Positions 54,899 to 63,516 of a DNA stretch of 64,000 nucleotides are shown here, piece by piece. The first letter of the stretch is position 1. Every line of letters starts with the position of its first letter. The notes below the pieces were generated by a model. That model was not told the origin of the DNA. It searched no databases and saw nothing but the letters and a program-made list of their open reading frames with translations. This DNA comes from Paracidovorax avenae (GTDB lineage: Bacteria > Pseudomonadota > Gammaproteobacteria > Burkholderiales > Burkholderiaceae_C): the NCBI RefSeq assembly GCF_040892545.1, contig NZ_CP156079.1, positions 4,933,501 to 4,997,500 on the forward strand. The letters run 5' to 3'. A program made the position numbers and the translations under genes.

Positions 54899-55819
54899 TC
54901 AACGCGGAGGCAGGATGTAGCGCACGGTATTGGGCTGGCGAGAGGGCAGCAATTCGAAATGGTGCGGGAATTTCTTGAAGAGCTTGGTGGAAGCCGCGTT
55001 TTTGCCGAGCAGTTTGGCGTCGTGGAGCAGCTTCACGATCTCGCCCAGGGGCTGTATGTTTCCGCCCGCCAGTGCCGGGGCATGGCGCAGGATGTGCTGC
55101 ACCGTGACTTGTTCGAGGGGTTCGGCAGCGTTTTTGGCGCGCGGCCCGGGGGCAGGGGCGGCGGATTTCCTGGCCGCAGGCGTTGCCTTCTTTGCGGGCG
55201 CCTTCTTCACAGGCACCTTTTTGACGGGCGCCGGGGCAGGCTCACCGCTCGCAGCAGTCTTGCCAGTCGCTGCACGCTTGACGGGCGCGGCCTTCCTGAC
55301 GGGAGCCTTCTTGGCCGGCACGGCGGACTGCGGGACTGTGATCGGAGGCAGGGCCTGGGCATCGGTATCTGCCGCGGAGACCGGGACAGCGGCCGTCTCC
55401 GGCATTGCAGTTCCCACGAAAAGCACCTTGTCGTAAGCATCGACAGCCTCCGGGGCCATCTTGCCTCTTTCGGTGACGCAGACCACCCGGAAACCGCGCT
55501 CTCGCAGACGCAGCACCAGCGGCACGAAATCCGCGTCGCCGGATCCGATGGCGATCGTCGCGGGCCGCGGTGTTGCATAGGAAAGCTCCATGGCATCGAC
55601 AGCCAGGGCAACGTCCGTGGTGTTCTTCGAAAGAGAAAGATTCACATAAGGACGGATCAGCCGCGTGCGCAGCACTTCCGCCAGCCCCTTGAGTTTTTCG
55701 GGACTTCCATAGGCACGCCGCAAGGACGTGCGTCCCTCCGAGTTCTCCAGCACACGGCATGCCTCGTCAACCCAGGAAGGTGCGCACAGGTTGTCTGCAT
55801 CGATGAAAAACGCCGTCAT
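54899..55819 (-). CDS. NYN-domain RNase-like protein with Lys/Pro linker and C-terminal OST-HTH/LOTUS domain
   Basis: 306 residues. The N-terminal NYN (PIN-like) domain (1-137) has its metal-binding acids: Asp7 and Asp9 in FIDADN, Asp69 in TTDVALAVDAM, and Asp95/Asp97 in GSGDADFVPLV. A basic linker (about 168-232) repeats PAKKAP/PVKKVP units like histone H1 tails. The C-terminus (about 236-304) fits an OST-HTH/LOTUS domain. The pairing predicts an RNase guided by an RNA-binding module, as in LabA/MARF1-like proteins. The target is unknown. Encoded between pyrC and DUF3025 genes on the same strand. Confidence 0.85.
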   Translation of the reverse strand: MTAFFIDADNLCAPSWVDEACRVLENSEGRTSLRRAYGSPEKLKGLAEVLRTRLIRPYVNLSLSKNTTDVALAVDAMELSYATPRPATIAIGSGDADFVPLVLRLRERGFRVVCVTERGKMAPEAVDAYDKVLFVGTAMPETAAVPVSAADTDAQALPPITVPQSAVPAKKAPVRKAAPVKRAATGKTAASGEPAPAPVKKVPVKKAPAKKATPAARKSAAPAPGPRAKNAAEPLEQVTVQHILRHAPALAGGNIQPLGEIVKLLHDAKLLGKNAASTKLFKKFPHHFELLPSRQPNTVRYILPPR

Positions 55820-55871
55820 CGGTATCTCCCTCTGTCTTTCGCGTACCGAAAATCGCCGCCCGATGGTCCGG

Positions 55872-56945
55872 TCACGACACAGCTCGCCACGCCAGTGCCT
55901 CGCCCGAGCGCAGCGGCTTGAGCAGCGCTTCGCCGAAGGGGAAGCTCTCGGGCGGTGTCCACGATTCGCGGCGCAGGGTCAGCGTGCCCTGGTTGCGCGG
56001 CAGGCCGTAGAAGTCCGGGCCGTGGAAGCTGGCGAACCCCTCCAGCTTGTCCAGCGCGCCCACGCTGTCGAAGGCCTCGGCGTACAGCTCCATGGCGGCA
56101 TGCGCGCTGTAGCAGCCCGCGCAGCCGGTGGCATGCTCCTTCAGGTGGGCGGCATGCGGCGCGCTGTCCGTGCCCAGGAAGAACTTCGGGCTGCCGCCGG
56201 TGGCGGCCTCCACGAGGGCGAGCCTATGCGTTTCGCGCTTGAGCACCGGCAGGCAGTAGTAGTGCGGCCGGATGCCGCCCGTGAAGATGGCGTTGCGGTT
56301 GTAGAGCAGGTGCTGCGGCGTGATGGTCGCCGCCGTGAAGGCGTCGCTGGAGGCCACGTACTGCGCGGCCTCGCGCGTGGTGATGTGTTCGAAGACGATC
56401 TTGAGCTCCGGGAAATCGCGGCGCAGCGGGATCAGCTGGCGGTCGATGAACACGGCCTCGCGGTCGAAGAGGTCGATCTCGCTGCCCGTGGCCTCCCCAT
56501 GCACCAGCAGCAGCAGGCCGGCCTTCTGCATCGCCTCCAGCACCGGATAGATCTTGCGCAGCTCGGTCACGCCGGCATCGCTGTTCGTCGTGGCCCCGGC
56601 GGGATAGAGCTTGCAGGCGACGATGCCGGCCTCCTTCGCGCGCGCCATCTCCCCGGGCGGGAGGTTGTCGGTGAGGTAGAGCGTCATCAGCGGCTCGAAC
56701 GACACGCCCTGCGGCACGGCGGCCAGGATGCGCTCCCTGTAGGCCAGCGCCTGGGCGGCGGTGGTCACCGGGGGCCGCAGGTTGGGCATGATGACCGCGC
56801 GGCCGAACTGCGCCGCCGTATGGGGCACCACGGTCAGCAGGGGCTCGCCGTCGCGCACGTGCAGGTGCCAGTCGTCGGGCCGGGTGATGGTGAGGGTGTC
56901 CACGGAAGCGGATGCGGGAAGGGTGGGGTGTGCGGCAGCGGTCAT
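55872..56945 (-). CDS. pyrC: Dihydroorotase
   Basis: 357 residues, class II. Closes carbamoyl-aspartate to dihydroorotate in pyrimidine synthesis. Zinc motif [10 protein letters not shown] (His27, His29), the carboxylated Lys112 in [22 protein letters not shown] with a zinc His, and [15 protein letters not shown] with catalytic Asp. ATG 56945 is preferred to one six codons earlier. It starts beyond a terminator that serves the upstream kinase gene and may be co-transcribed with the NYN and DUF3025 genes (52-base gap). Confidence 0.95.
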   Translation of the reverse strand: MTAAAHPTLPASASVDTLTITRPDDWHLHVRDGEPLLTVVPHTAAQFGRAVIMPNLRPPVTTAAQALAYRERILAAVPQGVSFEPLMTLYLTDNLPPGEMARAKEAGIVACKLYPAGATTNSDAGVTELRKIYPVLEAMQKAGLLLLVHGEATGSEIDLFDREAVFIDRQLIPLRRDFPELKIVFEHITTREAAQYVASSDAFTAATITPQHLLYNRNAIFTGGIRPHYYCLPVLKRETHRLALVEAATGGSPKFFLGTDSAPHAAHLKEHATGCAGCYSAHAAMELYAEAFDSVGALDKLEGFASFHGPDFYGLPRNQGTLTLRRESWTPPESFPFGEALLKPLRSGEALAWRAVS

Positions 56946-56976
56946 GGGCGCCGATTCTCCCACCGGGCGCGCCCAT

Positions 56977-57009
56977 AAAAAACCCTGTCCGCCGTGAGGC
57001 AGGACAGGG
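56977..57009 (-). terminator. Intrinsic terminator of the two-component operon
   Basis: Arms CCCTGTCC (56983-56990) and GGACAGGG (57002-57009) form a perfect 8-bp stem. On the minus strand six T residues follow at once (56982-56977). Confidence 0.85.
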
Positions 57010-57161
57010 TGAAACCCCAGTCATTGGGGCGAGGGGGGGATCCGAGGCGCCGGGCATCGCTGCTCGGCATGGATGTGATCGTATGCAGCAGAGCCGGACC
57101 CGGTTGTGGTCCGTGGGCGGCTGGCCGCGTAGGACTGCGTGCCATGGCCCGCACCTGCGGA

Positions 57162-58337
57162 TCAGTCGATGGCCGGGAATTCCACGGTGAAGCGCGCGCC
57201 GCCTTCGGGGCGGTTCTCCACCCGCACGCTGCCGCCCTGGCGCTGCACCAGGGCCTTCACGATCGACAGGCCCAGGCCGGAGCCTTCGCCCCGCCGCCCG
57301 GGATCGTGGGGGAAGCGCTCGAAGGGCCGCTCCAGCAGGCGTGCCGGCATGCCGGGGCCCGCATCGCTCACGCGCAGCACGACGCGGTCGCCTTCCCCTG
57401 CCACCTCGACCTCCATCCAGCCGCCCGCCTCCGCGTGGCGCAGCACGTTCTCGACGAGGTTGAACAGGATCTGGCGCATGCGGTCCGGGTCCACCATGGC
57501 ATGGGGCCCCGGGGCATGGGGCAGCCGCAGCGCCAGTTCCACGCCGTGGTCCTCGATGCGCTGCGCATGCAGCGCCACCGCATCGCGCACCAGCTCGGAC
57601 AGGTCCACCGCACGGGTTTCCAGCGACAACTGGTCCGCCTCCGCCATGGACAGCGTATGCAGGTCGCCCACCAGCCGTCCCAGGTATTCGACCTGCTCCA
57701 GCAGCGCGCGGGACTCTTGTGCATCGGCCTCGATCACGCCATCGCAGATCGCATGCAGGCGCGCGCGCAGCACCGTGAGCGGCGTGCGCAGCTCGTGCGA
57801 GATGGAAGCCGCATGGGCGCGCCGCTCCCTGGCCGAGCGCTCGAGCGCATCGATCATCTGGTTGAAATGCCGGACCATTTCCGCCATCTCGTCGTGGTAG
57901 CGCCCAGGCTGGGCACGCACCGAGAAATCCCCCATCGCCACGTGGGACGCCACCTCGGCCATCGACGCCAGCGGCAGCGTGACAATGCGCGACACCCAGA
58001 ACCCCACCACGAGGCCGATGGGCAGGCAGATCACGAGCCCCACCACGAGGGACCACTTCTCGCCGAACAGCAGGTCGCCGTGCCAGTACTGGCCGTAGAT
58101 CTCCATCGCCCGCGGGCTGTCTTCCATGTCGCGGTCGCGCAGGCCGTCGAGCTCGACCTGCACGTCGGAGGGCAGGCTGCGGTAGAAGTCGCGGTACTGC
58201 ACCTCGGAAAACAGCATCACGCTCGCGGCCAGGAGCGCCATCGTCGCCAGCACGGTGGCGGCGATGCACACGCCGAACCGCACCCAGACCCGGCTGAACA
58301 GCGACCCCTGCGCGGCCGGTGCGCGGTGCTCAGGCAA
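57162..58337 (-). CDS. BaeS-like membrane sensor histidine kinase
   Basis: 391 residues. TM1 (about 19-43), a short periplasmic loop (about 44-95), TM2 (about 96-116), HAMP (117-170), HisKA with SISHELRTPLTVLRARL (His181) and HATPase with NLVENVLRHA, DAGPGMP and GEGSGLGLSIVKAL. The first 8 bases overlap the 3' end of the response-regulator gene. The small periplasmic loop suggests sensing of envelope stress or a membrane ligand. Likely controls the exporter operon on the other side of its regulator gene. Confidence 0.9.
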   Translation of the reverse strand: MPEHRAPAAQGSLFSRVWVRFGVCIAATVLATMALLAASVMLFSEVQYRDFYRSLPSDVQVELDGLRDRDMEDSPRAMEIYGQYWHGDLLFGEKWSLVVGLVICLPIGLVVGFWVSRIVTLPLASMAEVASHVAMGDFSVRAQPGRYHDEMAEMVRHFNQMIDALERSARERRAHAASISHELRTPLTVLRARLHAICDGVIEADAQESRALLEQVEYLGRLVGDLHTLSMAEADQLSLETRAVDLSELVRDAVALHAQRIEDHGVELALRLPHAPGPHAMVDPDRMRQILFNLVENVLRHAEAGGWMEVEVAGEGDRVVLRVSDAGPGMPARLLERPFERFPHDPGRRGEGSGLGLSIVKALVQRQGGSVRVENRPEGGARFTVEFPAID

Positions 58338-59076
58338 CGGGACCCTCCCCGGGCCAGAGCCGGTAGCCGATGCCGCGCACGGTCTCGATGAGCTCCCCCT
58401 GCCCCGCCTGCTGCAGCTTGCGGCGCAGTTTGGAGAGGTGGGAATCGATCACGCGGTCGAGCGCATCGCTCTCCGGAAGGCAGTGCTCGATCAGGTGGCT
58501 GCGCGAGAAGCAGCGCCGGGGCTGCGCCGCCAGGCAGGCCAGCAGCCGGTACTCGGTCAGCGTCAGCGGCAGCGGCACGGCCCGCCCGTCGTCGCCGTGG
58601 GCGAAGGCGGCGTGGGCCTCCTGGTCGATCTCGATGCGGCCCACGCGGATGCGCTGGGCGGCCCGGGCCGGTGCGGAGGGCTGGGCCTGCACGCGCCGCA
58701 GCACGGCCCGCACCCGGGCCACCACCTCCGGCGGGCTGAAAGGCTTGACCACGTAGTCGTCCGCCCCCAGGCGCAGGCCGACCAGCTTGTCCACGTCGTC
58801 GGCCAGTGCCGTCACCATGATCACCGGCGTCTGGCCGTCCTCGCGGATGGCGCGCAGCAGGTCCAGGCCGTCCATGCCGGGCAGGTGGATGTCCAGCAGC
58901 ACCATGTCGGGCTTGAGCTGGCGGAACAGCCGCAGCGCCTCCAGGCCGTCATGGGCCTGGTGGGCGCGCAGTCCGTCGCGCTGGAGATAGGCGGAGAGGA
59001 TGGTGGCGATGCCCGGCTCATCCTCGACGACGAGAACGAGCGGGCCGGAGGCCTGCGGGGCAGCGGGAAGGTTCAT
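58330..59076 (-). CDS. BaeR-like OmpR-family response regulator
   Basis: 248 residues. Receiver (about 13-125) with phospho-acceptor Asp62 in LLDIHLPGMDG and Lys in VVKPFSPPEV, then an OmpR/PhoB winged helix (about 142-242; LTLTEYRLLACLAAQPRRCFSRSHLIEHC and RVIDSHLSKLRRKL). The N-terminal and C-terminal patterns are close to BaeR. Divergent from the exporter operon; two CTCCAT repeats in the gap resemble the core of the BaeR box of E. coli. Confidence 0.92.
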   Translation of the reverse strand: MNLPAAPQASGPLVLVVEDEPGIATILSAYLQRDGLRAHQAHDGLEALRLFRQLKPDMVLLDIHLPGMDGLDLLRAIREDGQTPVIMVTALADDVDKLVGLRLGADDYVVKPFSPPEVVARVRAVLRRVQAQPSAPARAAQRIRVGRIEIDQEAHAAFAHGDDGRAVPLPLTLTEYRLLACLAAQPRRCFSRSHLIEHCLPESDALDRVIDSHLSKLRRKLQQAGQGELIETVRGIGYRLWPGEGPVA

Positions 59077-59140
59077 GGCGTCGGGAGGTGCTGGGCGGAA
59101 TTATCCACAGCTGCCGGGCATGCCGTGCAAAGCCCCGCAT

Positions 59141-59157
59141 CTCCATGAAGCCTCCAT
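59141..59157. promoter_or_regulatory. CTCCAT direct repeat, candidate site for the BaeR-like regulator
   Basis: CTCCAT occurs at 59141-59146 and 59152-59157, start to start 11 bases, one helical turn, as expected for OmpR-family binding. A second, longer direct repeat, ATGCCRTGCAARGC, flanks it (59120-59133 and 59158-59171). Confidence 0.5.
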
Positions 59158-59253
59158 ATGCCATGCAAGGCGGCTCAAGCTTGGGACGGTCCAATCCAGC
59201 CATCGCCATGGGCTTCTCCGCCCTGGCCCCACCCTGCCAATGTAACGCCGCGC

Positions 59254-60672
59254 GTGCTTCTTCCGTCCCCCATTCCACGTCCGCTCCGCCTCGGCCTGGC
59301 TGCCGCGGCGATCGCGTTCCTGGCCGGCTGCTCGGCACCGGACATCCGCCGCCCGGAGGCGCCCGCCCTGCCCGCCACCTGGACTTCGCCCGTTCCGGAC
59401 GGCACCGCCGCGGCACCGGAGTTCCGCGCCTGGTGGAAGGCCTTCCACGATCCCGCCCTCGACGCGCTGGTGGACGAGGCGCTGCAGAAGAACCTCGACC
59501 TGGCGATCGCCGCCCACCGGCTGCGCGAAGCCCGCCTGCAGGCCGGGCGCGCGGCAGTGCAGTTCCGTCCCTCGTTCGGCGCAGGCGCGCGCACCCTGCA
59601 GGACATCGAAGCCACCGACAGCTATTTCCACGCCAGCATCGACATGGTCTGGGAGCTGGGCCTGTTCGGCGCCGCAGACAGCGCGCGGGCATCGGCCGTG
59701 GCGGACCGCGACGCGGCCGTGGCGGACGGCCAGGGCGCGCGGGTCGCCGTCGTGGCCGAGGTGGTGCGCGATTACCTGGACCTGCAGGCCGCGCGCCGGC
59801 AGCTGCAGCTGCTCGACCGGCAGGCTGCGCTCGACGAACGGGCCGCCCGGCTGGCGGAAGTGCGCCGGCGCACCTGGACCGGCGCCACCGACGAGGTGGC
59901 CCAGGCCGGCGTGCAGCGCGCCCGCACCCGCGCCGCCCGGGCCGAGCCCGAACAGGCGCGCGCACGCGCAGCCCAGTCGCTGGCCGTGCTGCTGGACCGC
60001 GTGGCGCCGGACCCGGCCTGGAGCGCCGGCCCCGCCCGCGTGCCCACGCTGGCACCCTTCGCCTTCTCCGCGCTGCCTGCCGACCTGCTGCGCACGCGCC
60101 CGGACGTGCAGGCCGCGGAAGCGGCCGTGCGCAAGGCCGCGGCCGAGGTGGGCATGGCCCGCTCCGAACTGTACCCGCGCATCGCCATCACCGGCTCGCT
60201 GCTGTACGCCTACAACCTCACGCGCAACCGCCGCACCACCAGCGACAACGTGCCCGCCATCGGGCCCACCATCGACATCCCGCTCTTCGACTGGGGGCGC
60301 CGGCGCATGCAGGTGGACGCGCAGCAGGAGGCCCTGCAGGCCGCGGCGCTGACCTACCAGCGCACGGTGCGCGGCGCCGTCGCCGAAGCCGAAGGCGCCC
60401 TCTCCGAACTGGCGGCCCAGCAGAACCGGGCGGATGCCCTCGCGGAGGCGCAGCCCGCGCTCGCCGAGCGCGTGCGTGCCGGCGGCGTCCAGGCCCGTCT
60501 CGGCCTGGCCAGCGAATACGACGGACTCGCCGCGCAGCGCGCGGCCCTGCAGGCCGAAGCCGAATGGGCCACGGCCCAGGATGCGCGCTCGCTGGCCTTC
60601 GTCGCGCTGTACAAGGCGCTGGGCGGCGCGCCGCTCCCCTCCGCGCCGGCCGACGACGGAGAGGCGCCATGA
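59254..60672 (+). CDS. TolC/NodT-family outer-membrane efflux lipoprotein
   Basis: 472 residues. With GTG 59254 as start the leader is 25 residues with lipobox LAGC (Cys26). Two outer-membrane efflux domains follow; WWKAFHDPALDALVDEALQKNLDLAIA is the NodT opening, RTRPDVQAAEAAVRKAAAEVG and ELYPRIAITGSL the second-half marks. It would form the outer channel for the ABC exporter encoded behind it. No start has a good Shine-Dalgarno sequence; an ATG at 59158 would add 32 atypical residues. The stop codon overlaps the permease start (ATGA). Confidence 0.88.
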   Translation: MLLPSPIPRPLRLGLAAAAIAFLAGCSAPDIRRPEAPALPATWTSPVPDGTAAAPEFRAWWKAFHDPALDALVDEALQKNLDLAIAAHRLREARLQAGRAAVQFRPSFGAGARTLQDIEATDSYFHASIDMVWELGLFGAADSARASAVADRDAAVADGQGARVAVVAEVVRDYLDLQAARRQLQLLDRQAALDERAARLAEVRRRTWTGATDEVAQAGVQRARTRAARAEPEQARARAAQSLAVLLDRVAPDPAWSAGPARVPTLAPFAFSALPADLLRTRPDVQAAEAAVRKAAAEVGMARSELYPRIAITGSLLYAYNLTRNRRTTSDNVPAIGPTIDIPLFDWGRRRMQVDAQQEALQAAALTYQRTVRGAVAEAEGALSELAAQQNRADALAEAQPALAERVRAGGVQARLGLASEYDGLAAQRAALQAEAEWATAQDARSLAFVALYKALGGAPLPSAPADDGEAP

Positions 60673-61805
60673 TCGCCCTGGCCCGCAAGACACTCATCCA
60701 CGAGTGGCGGCGGTTCGTGCCCGCGGTGTTCGCGGTGGGCTTCTCATGCGTGCTGCTGGTGGTGCAGGCCGCCCTGGTGCTGGGTATCTTCGGCAGCGCG
60801 GCGCTGTACGTGCGCGCGTCGGGCGCCGACCTCTGGGCCGGCTACCCCGGCACGCAGAGCGTGAATTTCGGCCGGGCGATCGGCAGCGACGTGGACCTGC
60901 GGCTGGCCATGGACCCGGCGGTCGTGGCCACCGAGCCCTACCTCTGGGTGGACGCGGACTGGCGCAGCGCGCAGGCCGGCAGCGGCGGGGTGTCGATCTA
61001 CCTGTCGGGAATCCGCTCCGCCCCGGACGGCATGCTGTTCTCCCACCTGCTCACCGGCTGGCAGCGCGCGGCGCTGCGTGCGCCCGGCGCCGTCATCGTG
61101 GACCGGGCAGACCTTTCCACGCTGGGCACCAACGTGGGCGGCACGGCATGGATCAACGCCCACGAAGTCCACGTCGTGGCCGCGGTGGACGGGCTGCGCG
61201 GCCTGGGCGGAGCGAACGTGCTGTCGTCGATCGACACCGCCCGCGAGATCGCGGGCACCGGTTCGGCGACCGCGCCCACTTACGTCGTGGCCCGCACCCG
61301 CACGCCGGAGCAGGCCAGGGAGGTCCAGGCGCGGTTCTCTGCCGGAGCCCCGGGCTTCGGCCCGTTCGAGGTCTGGACGGCCCGCCAGTTCGCCCGCCGA
61401 TCCCAGCTGTACTGGCTGCTGGACACGGGCGCGGGCGTGGCCGTGCTGTTCATGGTGGGCATCGTCTGCCTCGTGGGCACGGTCGTCACCAGCCAGTCGC
61501 TCATGGGCGTGGTGGCCGGATCGGCCCGTGAATACGCCGTGCTCAACGCGCTGGGCGTGAGCCGCCGCTCGCTGGGCCGGCTGGTGATCGAGCAGGCCTG
61601 CTGGATCGGCGGGCTGGGCCTGCTGCTGGGTGCCGCCGCCAGCACCGGGCTGCTGTGGCTCGCCATGTCGCAGGGCGTGCCGGTCGCGATGACGACCGCC
61701 ACCGCCCTGGCCTGCGCGGGCCTGGTCGCGCTCGTCGCGCTGCTTTCGGGCCTCCTGGCCATGCGCGGCCTCATGGCCGCCGATCCCGCCCTGCTGCTGC
61801 GATGA
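60669..61805 (+). CDS. ABC exporter permease, DevC/FtsX type
   Basis: 378 residues. TM1 (about 17-40), a periplasmic MacB-like domain (about 45-255), then three TM segments (about 265-288, 308-335, 345-368) of the FtsX domain. The SREYAVLNALGVSRRSLGRLVIEQ stretch is the usual loop contacting the ATPase. DevC-like by length and pattern. Start and stop codons both overlap neighbours by 4 bases (ATGA), so the operon is translated as one coupled unit. Confidence 0.9.
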   Translation: MIALARKTLIHEWRRFVPAVFAVGFSCVLLVVQAALVLGIFGSAALYVRASGADLWAGYPGTQSVNFGRAIGSDVDLRLAMDPAVVATEPYLWVDADWRSAQAGSGGVSIYLSGIRSAPDGMLFSHLLTGWQRAALRAPGAVIVDRADLSTLGTNVGGTAWINAHEVHVVAAVDGLRGLGGANVLSSIDTAREIAGTGSATAPTYVVARTRTPEQAREVQARFSAGAPGFGPFEVWTARQFARRSQLYWLLDTGAGVAVLFMVGIVCLVGTVVTSQSLMGVVAGSAREYAVLNALGVSRRSLGRLVIEQACWIGGLGLLLGAAASTGLLWLAMSQGVPVAMTTATALACAGLVALVALLSGLLAMRGLMAADPALLLR

Positions 61806-62548
61806 ACACCCACGCCCCCCGCTCCCCCGCGCCGCCGCCCGGCGCCGCCCCCAGCCTGCAGGCGGTGGACCTGCAGAAATCCTTCGTCTCGGGCGTCGTG
61901 CAGGTACCGGTGCTGCGCCAGCTGTCCCTGTCCATCCTCCCCGGGGAACTCACCCTCATCTCCGGTCCCTCGGGCTGCGGCAAGAGCACGCTGCTGTCGC
62001 TGCTGTCCGGGCTGCAGCAGCCGGACGCGGGCAAGGCCTACGCCCTGGGCGAAGACCTGGGAGCGCTCGGCCCGCGCGCGCTGGAGCGCTTCCGGCTGCA
62101 GCACACGGGCTTCGTGTTCCAGGGCTTCAACCTTTTTCCCGCGCTGACCGCCCTGGAGCAGGTCCAGCTGCCCCTGGGCTACCTGGGCCTGGGCGCCAGC
62201 GAAAGCGCGCGCCAGGCACGGCGCGCCCTCGACGAAGTGGGCATGTCGCAGCGCGCGCACATGCGCCCGGCCCAGCTGTCCGGGGGCGAGAAGCAGCGCG
62301 TGGCCATCGCCCGCGCCATCGCCAAGTCGCCCCAGCTGCTCTTCGCCGACGAACCCACCAGCGCGCTGGATGCCGACAGCGGCCAGCGCGTCATCGACAT
62401 CCTCCACCGCATCGCGCGCGCCCACGGCACCACCGTGCTGTGCGTGAGCCACGACCCGCGCCTCGTCCGCCATGCCGACCGCGTGCTCGGCATGGAAGAC
62501 GGTGCCATCCGCAGCGACTGGCGCCAGCCGGACGCCATCACCCCATGA
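61802..62548 (+). CDS. ABC exporter ATPase, DevA/MacB/LolD type
   Basis: 248 residues. Walker A GPSGCGKSTL (55-64), Q-loop FVFQGFNLFPALTALEQV, signature LSGGEKQRVAIARA, Walker B LLFADEPTSALD and H-loop CVSHDPR. It energises the FtsX-type permease encoded just upstream. An N-terminal Pro/Ala stretch of about 18 residues precedes the domain. ATGA overlaps on both sides. Confidence 0.95.
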   Translation: MNTHAPRSPAPPPGAAPSLQAVDLQKSFVSGVVQVPVLRQLSLSILPGELTLISGPSGCGKSTLLSLLSGLQQPDAGKAYALGEDLGALGPRALERFRLQHTGFVFQGFNLFPALTALEQVQLPLGYLGLGASESARQARRALDEVGMSQRAHMRPAQLSGGEKQRVAIARAIAKSPQLLFADEPTSALDADSGQRVIDILHRIARAHGTTVLCVSHDPRLVRHADRVLGMEDGAIRSDWRQPDAITP

Positions 62549-63516
62549 AACGCCTCTCCCTTCCCCTCGGACCGCGCGCCGCGCGCGGCGCCGCCTGCGC
62601 GGCCTCCGCCCTGGCCCTGGCCTGGCTCGCGGCCTGCACCGACCGTGGCACCCCCGCGCAGATGCCCGCGCCCGAGGCGCCCGCGTCCGCTCCGGCCTCC
62701 GGCGCGGCCAACGGCGTGGCCATCGCCCGCGGCCGCATCGAGGTCCAGGGCGGAATGCTCGACCTCACGCCCCTGCAGGAAGGCGTGGTGGACTCCGTCG
62801 CCGTGCACGAAGGCCAGGCCGTGAAGCGCGGCCAGGTGCTGCTGCGCCTGGCCGGGACCGGCCTGCAGGCCGAGGCCGATGTGGCGCAGGCGGAACTGCA
62901 GCTGGCGGAAGCGCGCGAACGCGCACGCGCCCAGCAGGTGCCGGCACTGCGCCGCACGGCCGCCCGCCTCGCCGAAGCCGCCGCCGCCAACGCCGCCGAA
63001 CCGCAGCGCGCCGATGACGCGGCCCAGGCCCTGCGCGCCGCCGAATCCGATGCCGCCGTGGCGCGCGCAGAGGCCGAGGTGGCGCGCAAGAAGCTCGCCC
63101 AGGTGCGCGGCCAGCAGGCCCGCCTCGAGCTGCGCGCTCCCGAGGACGGCACCGTGGTGCATGTCAGGACCCAGGCCGGCGTGCGCCTGGCTGCCGCAGC
63201 AGGCAGCCATGCCGCGATCACGCTGCTGCCGCACCGGCCGCTGATCGTGCGGGCGGAGGTCAACCAGAACTACGCAGCCGCGGTGAAGCCGGGGATGCGC
63301 GCCACGGTCACGACCGACGGCGACGCCGCCCCGGTCGCCCTGCCCGGCGCGCGGGTGGCGCGCATCAGCCCCGTGCTCGGCGCGTCGCGGCTGCAGGAGG
63401 ACGCCCAGCGCGGCCCGATGCGGGTCGTGGAATGCGTGCTCGAATTCGACAGCCCTCCGGAAGCCCGCCCCGGACAGACCGTGCGCGTGAGCTTCCTTCC
63501 CCTGAAGCAGGAATGA
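62545..63516 (+). CDS. Periplasmic membrane-fusion lipoprotein (HlyD/DevB type)
   Basis: 323 residues. Lipoprotein leader with lipobox LAAC (Cys31), unlike the TM-anchored DevB. A lipoyl half (EGVVDSVAVHEGQAVKRGQVLLRL), a long Ala/Arg/Glu coiled-coil hairpin (about 110-190), the second lipoyl half (LRAPEDGTVVHVRTQAG) and a beta barrel end. Links the permease to the TolC-family channel. ATGA overlap with the ATPase gene and with the phosphatase gene downstream. Confidence 0.9.
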   Translation: MKRLSLPLGPRAARGAACAASALALAWLAACTDRGTPAQMPAPEAPASAPASGAANGVAIARGRIEVQGGMLDLTPLQEGVVDSVAVHEGQAVKRGQVLLRLAGTGLQAEADVAQAELQLAEARERARAQQVPALRRTAARLAEAAAANAAEPQRADDAAQALRAAESDAAVARAEAEVARKKLAQVRGQQARLELRAPEDGTVVHVRTQAGVRLAAAAGSHAAITLLPHRPLIVRAEVNQNYAAAVKPGMRATVTTDGDAAPVALPGARVARISPVLGASRLQEDAQRGPMRVVECVLEFDSPPEARPGQTVRVSFLPLKQE

